Below are positions 55,199 through 64,000 of a DNA stretch of 64,000 nucleotides, one piece after another. A program made the position numbers and the translations under genes. The notes beneath the pieces were generated by a model. It ran no database searches, was not told where the DNA came from, and saw only the letters and a program-made list of their open reading frames with translations. The DNA comes from Helianthus annuus (taxonomy: Eukaryota > Streptophyta > Magnoliopsida > Asterales > Asteraceae). Location of the stretch: positions 148,752,415-148,816,414 of the forward strand of contig NC_035443.2 in assembly GCF_002127325.2 (NCBI RefSeq), written 5' to 3'. Position 1 is the stretch's first letter; each line of letters starts with the position of its first letter.

Positions 55199-57904
55199 TG
55201 TCACACCCCAACCGATGGCGGGATCATCGGGGCATGGCACTGAGCGAAACAGATTGTCCAGAAGTTTCCACAATAACTATTAATATTATTCAGTTAAATG
55301 ATACGTCCCATACCGTATCCCAAATAAGAAAATAAATTATTACAGATAACAACCAGTCAAATATTTCTGTTCCGACAACTCAGATTTAATTAAAATATAA
55401 ATATTGCTTTTGCTTCTAAAGACCCCTAGTTCGACTGATACAGACAACTATTTGTTGGGGGCTCTAGACGCTTTATTCTAGCCTCGCTTCCCTAGTAAGA
55501 ACGCATCTTAAACACCTGTCACATACGTTAAAATAAAGTCAATACATATAATGTAAAGGTGAGCACACAAGTTTGATATAGCATATAGAGTTCGAAATAG
55601 CTTACGCATAACCAGCACGTACACAGAGGAAAACGAAGCATGTTAATTATCGACATGGATCTATCGATACCAATGAATGCGGGTTAACTGTCCGAGACAG
55701 TTCGCAATACAGGACTACCATCGTAATTCATGCAAGTAATTGTCCTTAACAACCCCCGTGTGAACGGGTGCTGAGTCCAAACTATAGTACTACGTCGTTA
55801 AGGCAGGTAGACAGCATTCCACGTGTAAACATAACAACAAGCATTCATTTAGTCACGTAATACATGCAGGATGGTTAGCGCATAAAATAATTGGGTGATT
55901 GTGATTTAGATAGATAACGTATGTAACACCCAAAAGTGCTAAAGCAAAAAGGGTTCGAGTATGCTCACATCGATTGATCGATGGATTGAAGGGAGCGCTT
56001 GAGAGTAGGGTTAGCCTGAATAGTTTGATAGCATAACGATGAGTAAATGAGAAAATGGAAACAAGTGTTGATGGGTCAAACAACCTGGTCGGTCGGACAA
56101 TAGGTTCGATCGGACCGCTGGTTCGTATGGTTGGATAGTCCGTTCGGACAGCCTGTTCGATCGGCCGGTAGGCTCGATCGAATGGGTTGTTCGAGTGGAT
56201 TGTTTCTTCCTTTGAGTAGGATATGTTTGTGTGTGATGGTTTGAACTTTTGAAGTTTTTGTTGCAGCATTTGAAAATATTGAAGTATTCTTACCTTTCAG
56301 GTCGATCGATCGAATGGATTGTTCGATCGGCCGGCTTAACCGATTGGTCAGGTACTTCAGAAATAAGTCCTCAGCTAGGTTGTCACCTGATCGGACAACA
56401 TGTTCGATCGGGTGGCACTCCAAGGCTTCGAACGAGTTGAAAATCGATTAAGTGTTGAAGCATAGTATCTCATGAACAATAGTTCGTTCGAACATTACTT
56501 CGTTCAATACCAGACTTCATCAATTTGTTAAAGTGTGGGGCCATGTGCTAGCCGATCGGCTGGCTTGGTCGATCGGTTGGCATGTCCGATCGGCTGGTCT
56601 GTCCGTTCGGACAGCCTGTCCGATCGGTCAGCTTTCTGACCTGGTCGGCCTGTTCGTCTACCACTTAGCTGTTCCGTTTGTTTGTCATTATATCGAGGTA
56701 TTTTGACACCGTTTTGAACTATAGATCCCTCGTTCTTACTTGTTCCTCCTGCTCGGATAGGAATCACCCAAATCCGGCCGGTGAACGGTTCAGAACAGAG
56801 TTTAGAGTTTAACCCGGAATCGGTGAACCTCGTAGATAGAATCCGAATCTTGAACCACACAACTGTTAGAATGATTAGTGAGTTGGCTCAAGCTCCGTTT
56901 CTATTGGTTCGAAGGCATTGAGTGTAAAAGAGTTGAAAGAAAAGTTGGGAAATCCTTCTTTCAATCCGTTACACCGTGAAATGTTTAGATCTTTATCAGA
57001 TCTTTGTTTGTTTATGTGGAAATCGGCTAGATCTAAGTGATTCTTGGTGGATTGAAGCCAAAACATGAAGTTCTTCAAGAACACCATGATGACATCATCC
57101 TAGAACACTTAGATCTTGATGATTTCACGGTTAGAAATCAAGATTTGAAAGATAGAAATGTGTAGACAAGATTTAGGATGAAATCTTACAAAGATTGAGA
57201 GAAATCTGAGAAATAGTGAAGAATACGAGCTGGTCGGTCAGGGGGTTTCCAAAAGTGGAAAGATTGATGTTGACAGGGCTATTTATAGGCTTCCCAAAGA
57301 GGAAAGGGCTGGCCGATCGGCCAGGCATCCCGATCGGACAGCCTGTTCGGTCGGACGGTCTGTCCGATCGGCTGGGTTGTTCGATCGGCTGAAGCCTGAT
57401 CGATCCGCAGCCTGTTTTGAGCGTTTGGGCGACGATTTCTGATATTTCGAATTCGATTGGGGATGATACGGATACGATAGAGTTTCCTATTCAAATTACT
57501 TTCAGTCCCAACCACTATATCTACATATAAGCATCTATACTTCACACTTCGATTTCGATTGAGTTCGATTGAGTTTCGGTTTCGATTCGATCCAGTTGAT
57601 CATAATGTAAAGTAAACACGCACAAGTAACATGTAAGGCACACACACACGTATAGTAACTTTAAAGTTGTATAATTCGAGTTTCGAGTTCGATTTGATTA
57701 GCTGGATTATTGATTGATTAACTTTATCGCATTGTTACTTCCTGCTATTCAAGGTTGCCTAACGTTTCGTATTGATAAACATTCGATCTTTGATTAGACA
57801 ACACTTACTCCACATAAGACAAAACATAAAAAAATAGACTATTTACAGTCAAAGAAGTCAAACTTTGACTTTGATTTTGACATTCGAAAACACGGGGTGT
57901 TACA
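55199..57904 (-). repeat. Gyp-5 3' LTR (2706 bp)
   Basis: The minus strand runs from TGTAACACCCCGTG (57904) to GGTTGGGGTGTGACA (55199). TATA box CTATAAATAG is at 57288-57279. Arrays of CCGATCGG-type motifs lie at 56080-56190, 56298-56412, 56545-56650 and 57305-57410. Hairpins include AACTGTC/GACAGTT (55686-55702) and CCTTAAC/GTTAAGG (55744-55750 / 55797-55803). Confidence 0.9.
57305..57410 (-). repeat. CCGATCGG / GTTCGGACAGCCTGTTCG array upstream of the Gyp-5 TATA box
   Basis: About 10 overlapping motifs (ggccgatcggcc, cccgatcggacagcctg, tgtccgatcggctgg and similar), many self-complementary through CCGATCGG. The block starts 17 bp upstream (in minus orientation) of CTATAAATAG. Related blocks lie within the transcribed part of the LTR. 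It is repeated in Gyp-6 at about 61248-61350. Confidence 0.8.
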
Positions 57905-57939
57905 GCCTCCCCTTGTTTAGGGAATTTCTTCCCGAAATT
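57905..57939 (-). promoter_or_regulatory. Gyp-5 PPT and pre-PPT hairpin
   Basis: On the minus strand: stem AATTTC / GAAATT around GGGAA (57939-57923), then polypurine aacaaggggaggc up to the LTR at 57904. The stem is shorter than in the other four elements. Confidence 0.75.
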
Positions 57940-57995
57940 AAGCTGAAAGCTGCACAACACCATGAATGACTTTACGAATTTGACGCTTCAGATCT

Positions 57996-59083
57996 TCATT
58001 TAAACAGCTGTGGGTACTTGGCCTTCATGTCGCTTTCGAGTTCCCAAGTGAACTCTGCGCCTCGTTTGCCTTCCCATCGGACTTTCACAATAGGAATGCG
58101 TAAGCGTCTGAATTGCTTGGTTTGGCGATCCATGATTTCGACAAGCTTTTCCACAAAGTGTAGCGTTTCGTTTACTTGAAGAACGTCGAGCGGTACGATT
58201 AAATCATGGTCAGCTAGGCACTTTCGGAGGTTAGACACGTGGAAGGTTGGGTGAACGTTACTAAGTTCCTCCGGTAGTTCGAGTCTGTAGGCGACTTTTC
58301 TGATCCTTTCCAGAATCTTAAAAGGTCCAACATATCGAGGCGCTAGTTTCCCTTTCTTGCCGAATCTGAGCACACCCTTCCAAGGTGATACCTTTAGGAG
58401 TACGTAGTCGCCAACGTCAAATTCAAGGGGCTTGCATCTTCTATCGGCGTAACTTTTTTGTCTATCCCGGGCCTTCGACAAGTTGTCTCGAATCTGGAGG
58501 ATTTTGTCAGTCGTTTCTTGTAGTAATTTGGGACCGGTAAGTTACGAGTGACCGATCTCGTGCCACACAATAGGCGAACGACATCTTCTTCCATATAGGG
58601 ATTCAAATGGTGCCATTTGGATGCTGGCATGATAATTGTTGTTGTACGAGAACTCGACTAATGACAGGTATTTGTTCCAATTACCACTGAAGTCTATGAC
58701 ACACGCACGGAGCATGTCTTCAAGAGTACGGATCGTTCTCTCAGTCTGTCCGTCGGTTTGCGGATGGAATGCGGTACTTAGATTAAGCGTCGTACCAAGA
58801 GCTGCTTGGAACGTTTCCCACAATTGCGAGGTAAACCGAGCGTCACGGTCAGAGATGATGTCGCGAGGCGTACCATGATTACAAATGATCTCGTCGGTGT
58901 AGATTCGGGCTAATCGTTCTACCTTGTAGTCTTCTCGTATTGGTAAGAAGTGGGCTGATTTGGTTAGACGATCGACTATAACCCAAATACTGTCGTGACC
59001 TGATGGCGTGGGCGGAAGTTTGGTTATGAAATCCATAGTTATACTCTCCCACTTCCATATAGGAATCGGCGGTTGTTCGAGTA
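57996..59083 (-). pseudogene. pol: Gyp-5 integrase core and chromodomain, one stop
   Basis: The minus strand from 59083 reads LEQPPIPIWKW, then catalytic motifs MDFITKL, SDRDARF and GQTERTIRT, the complete core. An in-frame TAA at 58542-58544 follows (Gln in relatives), after which the same frame continues ([29 protein letters not shown]) to a chromodomain-like module [18 protein letters not shown] and ends KYPQLFK. The zinc-binding N-terminus of integrase lies beyond the Gyp-6 insertion. Confidence 0.87.
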
Positions 59084-61425
59084 TGTCACACCCCAACCGA
59101 TGGCGGAATCATCGGGGCATGGCATTGAGCGAAACAGATTGTCCAGAAGTTTCCACAACAACTATTATTACCATTCAGTTTAATTAACACGTCCCATACC
59201 GCATTCCAAACAGTAAACAAGTTATTACAGAAAACATCTAGTCAAATACACTATTCCGACAACTCAGATTTTAAAATAGAATTACAGCAGTTGTTTATCT
59301 GCTTCTAGAAACCCCTAGGTTGACCACTACCTACGACTATTTGTTGGGCTCTAGAGCTTTATTCTAGCCTCACTTCCCTAGCAAGAATGCATCTTAAACA
59401 CCTGTCACATACGTTAAAATAAAGTCAATACATATAATGTAAAGGTGAGCATACAAGTTTAGTAATAGCATATAGAGTTCGAAATAGTTTACGCATAACC
59501 AGCACGTACACAGAGGAAAACAAAGCATGTTAATTATCGACATGGATCTATCGATACCAATGACTGCGGGTTGACTGTCCGAGACAGTTCGCAATACATG
59601 ATTACCACCGTAATCCATGCAAGTAATTGTCCTTAACAACCCCCCGTGTGAACGGGCGCTGAGTCCAAACTATAGTACTATGTTGCTAAGGCAGGTAGAC
59701 AACATTCCACGTGTAAACATAACAACAAGCATTCATTTAGTCACGTAAAAAATGCATATCGGTTAGCGTATAGAGTAATTGAGTAGTGTGTTGATTGTGA
59801 TTTAAATAAGTAACGCATGTAACACCCAAAAGTGCTAAAGCAAAAAGGGTTCGAGTATACTCACAGCGATTAATGGATGGATTGAAGGGAGCGCTTGAGA
59901 GTGGGGTTAGCCTGAATAGTTCGATGGTATAACGATGAGTAACATGGAAATGAAAACGAGTGTAAATGGGTCGAACAGCTCAGTCGATCGAACGGTAGGT
60001 TCGGTCGGATGGCTGGTTCGTTCGGTTGGACAACCCGTTCGGGCAGTCTGTTCGATCGGCCGATAGGCTCGATCGGTTAGACCGTTCAAGTGGATTGTTT
60101 CTTCCTTCGTGCAGGATGTGTTTGTGTATGATGGTTTGAACTTTTGAAGTTTTTGTTGCAGTATCTGAAAACATTGGAGTATCCTTACCTTTCAGGTTGA
60201 TCGATCGAACGGGTCGCTTGATCGGCTAGCTCAACCGATCGGTTGGGTACCTCAGTATTTAGTCCTTAGCTGGGTGTCACCGGGTCGAACGGTTCATTCG
60301 ATTGGTTGGCACTCCAATGCTTTGGACGAGTTGAAATTCGATCAAGTGTTGAAGCATAGTATCTCATGATCCGAAGAGTAATGTTTACCAATCGGTCGTT
60401 CGATCGGACATTACTTCGTTTAATACCACACTTCATGAAATTGTCAAAATGTGGGGCCATATGCTAGCCGATCGGCTGGCCTGGTCGATCGGTTGACCTG
60501 TCCGATCGGTTGGGCTGTTCGTTCGGACAGCTTAACCGTTCGGTCAGCATCCTGACCTGATCGGCCTGTCGTCTAACACTTGGTTGTTTTGATTATTTGG
60601 CGTTATATTGAGGTAGTTTGACAACGAGTTGAACCATGGAACCTTCGTTCTTACTTGTTTCCCCTGCTCGGACAGGAATCACCCAAGTCCGGTTGGTGAG
60701 CTGGTTCGGAACGGTAGTTGGATGTTTAACCCGGAGTCGGTGAACCTCGTAGATAGAATCCGAACCTTGAATCACTCATCCATTAGATTGTTTGGTGAGT
60801 TGACTCAAGCTCCGTTTCTACCGGCTTGATGGCATTGAGTGTAAAAGAGTTGAAAGAAAGTTGGAAAATCCGTCTTTCAATCCTTCACACCGTGAAATGT
60901 TTAGATCTAAAATAGATCTTTGTTTGTTAATGTGGAAATCAGCTAGATCTAAGTGATTTTTGGTGGAATGAGGCCAAAACATGAAGTTCTTGGAGAACAC
61001 CATGATGACATCATCCTAGAACACTTAGATCTTGATGATTTCACGGTTAGAATTCAAGATTTGAAAGACAGAAGTGTGTAGGGGAGTGCATAGAACAAAA
61101 ACGTACAAGATTTAGGATGAAAACTTACTGGAATCGGAAGAAATCTGAGAAAAGAAGAGGAGCACGAGCTGGTCGGTCAAAGCTTTCCAAAAGTGGAAAA
61201 AATGACAATGACAGGGCTATTTATAGGCTGCCAAAAGAGGAAAGGGCTGGCCGATCAGCCAGGCATCCCGATCGGACAGCCTGTTCGATCGGACGGTCTG
61301 TCCGATCGGCTGGGCTTGTTCGGTCGGCTGAAGCCTGTTTGATCCGCAGCGTGTTTTGAGCGTTTGGGCGACGATTTCTGATATTTCGATTTCGATGGAG
61401 GATGATACGAATATGATAGAGTTCC
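59084..61425 (-). repeat. Gyp-6: LTR of a second element of the Gyp-5 family, interrupted
   Basis: It is collinear with 55199 to about 57485 with substitutions and small indels. It starts at the exact LTR terminus (TGTCACACC on the plus strand). It is cut by Sire-2 at gttcc (61421-61425), so about 420 bp of LTR and any internal part are outside. TATA CTATAAATAG is at 61226-61217, with CCGATCGG arrays as in Gyp-5. Because the junction with Gyp-5 integrase is a clean LTR end, insertion is more likely than deletion. The probable target copy is gagta, 59079-59083. Confidence 0.85.
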
Positions 61426-62023
61426 TGTAGGACCGGATTCGACCTGAATGAGTCGTTCGGAAGAGCTCTCGTACGTTTCAGTGGCGGAAACTAAGAAACG
61501 CACTACAAAACAGCCTGAGCTACACTTTAAACCTCTTATATATTCGATTAACAACGTTTACAGTGAGAGGAAGTACCGGTAGCACCTCGGTATCAACTAG
61601 CCTGACCGTTACAAATGAACTAGATCTGAAACCTATTTATAGTGACAACCTGTCCGTTTGAAACATCTCAAACGGACACTAGTTCAAACGAAGGCCATTT
61701 AAACGGCCACCATATTCAAATGATTGGACCTCTACTTTCAAACGGCCAACATATAATTCTTTTTACAATATTCAAATGGCCATGCATCCATTCCTAATTG
61801 GACCATCAAATGGAGTCTTCTAATTGGACCTTCCATCTTTTTGTCTTTTGTGTGAACATTCATATTCTTTGTGTCTTCAAACGGCCAATATCAAATTACA
61901 TTATTCATGATGTCACATGTGATGTCATCAAGGTGATGTCACATGTGATGTCATGCTTGATCGGATCCGCAACGAGACCGAGACTCGATATTAAGACGAA
62001 GACGACAGATGACTGCACCAACA
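61426..62023 (-). repeat. Sire-2 3' LTR (598 bp)
   Basis: The minus strand runs from TGTTGGTGCAGTC (62023) to GAATCCGGTCCTACA (61426). TATA CTATAAATAG is at 61642-61633. A perfect 11 bp inverted repeat (TGTCCGTTTGA 61651-61661, TCAAACGGACA 61668-61678) sits 9 bp upstream of it. Further CAAACGGCCA-like motifs lie between about 61690 and 61890. Confidence 0.82.
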
Positions 62024-64000
62024 GACTCCCCCTCAGATGTTGACGAGTCTTAAGTGTCGAGTCTTCAACGACTTCAGTCTTTCTCACAGTGTAAGCATCC
62101 TCAAATCTTTCTCTTCTCTTTTCATCATCACCAACAGACTCTCCATGAACAATCTCTACTCGGATGTCTTCAGACTCCCCCTTTCGATATGCTGGGATCG
62201 CAGTCTGGCATGTTGTAATCACAAAGACTTCAGGTATCGGAACCTGGTTCTATATCACTTCAAAACCTGCACATCCTCTACCCAAAAATAAATTTTCTGA
62301 TGATAATTTGTAAAAATCTAATGAATCACTCGTAGAAATTATACAATCAAAGAATGATTTTACAATGTTAATCTTTAAAGAACCACTTGAAGATATATCA
62401 TTTTTATTTTCGAAAACCAACACACTCTCCCAAACCATTTGTTTATCATGTTTAGCACCCGAAATTTTGAAAATTAGCTCTCCAACACCAGTTGTCGAAA
62501 ATCTTTTTGAATTTTTCAAAATTTTATGCTAAAACACACTAAAATCTTTTTGAATTTTTGAATAAAAGAAAATGCAGAAACGAAATATTTACAGACAATA
62601 TTTTTGTGAGTTCGTGCAAGAGGGTCATATCAGTTTTGAGACATATCTCTAACACCGTTAAGCTTTAAACATTTTAAGTTCTAAACAATTTACCTAGATT
62701 GTCAGTATATTGGTCCACTTTAAATTTTCACACAAATTTCAATTGATTCGAGATACGATATTAGTGTTTTAGAGACTTGAACTTAATTGTGTATCACTCC
62801 ACTTGAATATACTCCCGTATCCAGATCTCAATATTCAGATTTACAGGTAAATATACTACAGCTGATATCTGTATATAAATTAGGGGATTGCGAGGGCTGA
62901 GGGATCTCAGGTCGATACTTCCGTATGCGCAGAGAGATATCAGCTTCGACTTTTCGGTGTGTCCCCTTTAGGAGATCTTTTAGCTACAACAACTGATTAT
63001 CAATTTTATTGTCTATTCAGCTAAGGGCTTTATGCTATGTTTCAAGCATTATGCAGCAAGTATTATCCGGGGACTAGGTCAGAACTTCCATTCAGCAGAA
63101 GTCTCAGGATAATACCCCAGATATCACAGAGTATAAAAACCTAGTATATCAGAAAAAGAAACCTTTCAAATGAGATTTCAGGGGTTACCTATATATCCAA
63201 GAATAGTTACCCACAAATCAAGCAAGTTTGTTTTAGGTTTATATCTCGTTTCAATTTACTAAATGTGCAAAAACCTACTGACACATCCGCAGTAAGATTG
63301 TTTATCACATTTAAACATTTCATATCTTTAGCATGTTGTGATAGTCCACTGATGTACTATCATTTCCTCTTTTATGCAACGAAACTCATTTTTCAGTTTT
63401 ATCATGTTTTTGTCTTTTTCAAATTTTCTGATGTTTTTGGATTTTCTAAAAATTCTTACTCCCCCTAAAATGCAAATACATCTAATGAAAATTGAAAACA
63501 AACTATACAAAACATGACAACTGATATCGAATCACCTCAATTCGCCATTCGCTTGGCATAAACAATCAGAACTCCCCCTATCAACAAACTATTTTCCCAT
63601 TTAGATTTCAAAACACTTAAGTTTGTTTTAATCAAAATGGTTTTTCCGGAAAATAAGTTTGGTTGATTTTACCATTTGCAAGTATATCAATACTAGGTTC
63701 GGGGATGTGGTTCATCATCTTGTCTTTCAATCACTTGTAGGAAAATGCAAGTACAAATTAATGTCCTTGATTTACCATTTGCACAATCAAATCTTCTTAC
63801 CACTCGTAAGTAAAACACAAACAAACCTTTTTACTGATTGTATGATTGACGTTACCGAATAAAATTTAAGAAAGATGCCGATTCATGCTCCACGCTTACC
63901 AACCTGGGAGCTCCGGCAAGTCCTGAGACTTACTGTTCATAATATGTACCATCCCAGTCACAAACCAGGGATGGTTCAACTTTTTCTTTCTTTGTTTTCT
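62024..64000 (-). other. Sire-2 3' non-coding region with repeated PPT-like runs
   Basis: AGGGGGAGT-like runs on the minus strand occur at about 62027-62033, 62176-62182, 63462-63468 and 63572-63579. A short minus-strand frame at 62519-62250 (89 aa) has no recognised domain and I do not call it a gene. The rest is A/T-rich without coding signal. Confidence 0.6.

Larger units (their letters stand above)
55199..59083 (-). mobile_element. Gyp-5: minus-strand Ty3/gypsy chromovirus, 3' part
   Basis: It has a 2706 bp LTR at 55199-57904, hairpin, PPT and the integrase-chromodomain end of Pol. At 59083 the integrase reading is cut cleanly by the terminus of a second LTR of the same family (Gyp-6). 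The rest of Gyp-5 should lie to the right of the window. Confidence 0.85.
61426..64000 (-). mobile_element. Sire-2: minus-strand Sirevirus, 3' end only
   Basis: A 598 bp LTR (61426-62023) is preceded, in element orientation, by PPT ctgagggggagtc. Sequence to the right holds further PPT-like runs on the minus strand. The TGTTGG start and aggggga PPT match Sire-1. Repeated PPT-like motifs at the 3' end are characteristic of Sireviruses. Gag and pol lie beyond the window. Confidence 0.75.

Noticed and set aside
62250..62519. 89-aa minus-strand frame as a Sire-2 gene
   Set aside because: No recognisable motif, and it lies between PPT-like runs in an A/T-rich non-coding region.

Overview
The window is plant nuclear DNA made almost entirely of nested LTR retrotransposons. 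I see no host gene, tRNA, rRNA or CRISPR array. Every long open frame carries Ty1/copia or Ty3/gypsy domains. The LTR lengths (0.4 to 3.8 kb), initiator-Met-tRNA primer sites, TG...CA termini and 5 bp target duplications fit a eudicot heterochromatic or intergenic region. The family composition (Sireviruses with a third ORF, Tekay-like chromoviruses) suggests Asteraceae, but that is an inference and the species cannot be fixed from the sequence.

Layout. Sire-1 (1-12266, +) is a Sirevirus (Ty1/copia) with intact gag, pol and a downstream env-position ORF; its 5' LTR lies outside the window. It sits in the left LTR of Gyp-1, an old minus-strand chromovirus that is the scaffold for 12267-54640. 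Gyp-1 has LTRs of about 3.8 kb, decayed gag-protease, and most of pol deleted. Three elements have inserted into Gyp-1: Gyp-2 (13366-22802, +; intact 1542-aa gag-pol, LTRs that look identical, TSD tgtaa), Gyp-3 (29172-39982, +; broken ORFs, TSD gcaac) and Gyp-4 (44401-53045, +; several stops and a chimeric reverse transcriptase, TSD tacaa). Gyp-3 itself contains a 1.7 kb non-autonomous Helitron (30752-32438). A truncated TRIM (54641-54936) abuts the broken end of Gyp-1. Gyp-5 (from 55199, -) is interrupted in its integrase by a second element of the same family, Gyp-6 (from 59084, -), whose LTR is in turn interrupted by another Sirevirus, Sire-2 (from 61426, -), which runs off the right edge.

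Order of events: Gyp-1 is oldest. Gyp-3 and Gyp-4 are intermediate, with LTR pairs differing at scattered sites. Gyp-2 is youngest and may still be competent. Gyp-5, then Gyp-6, then Sire-2 form an independent nested series on the right.

The most unusual content lies in the non-coding parts. Several elements carry families of small inverted repeats with constant loops and compensating stem changes: AAGCC-loop hairpins in the Gyp-2 LTR, a 12-nt-loop pair in the Gyp-3 LTR, and a hairpin just before the polypurine tract in all five gypsy elements where that region is visible. Perfect dyads sit 9 to 18 bp upstream of TATA boxes in several elements. One short motif (TTGCGACTCGCAA) is shared between a copia and a gypsy element. 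Homologies and distances were judged by eye; no search or folding program was run.
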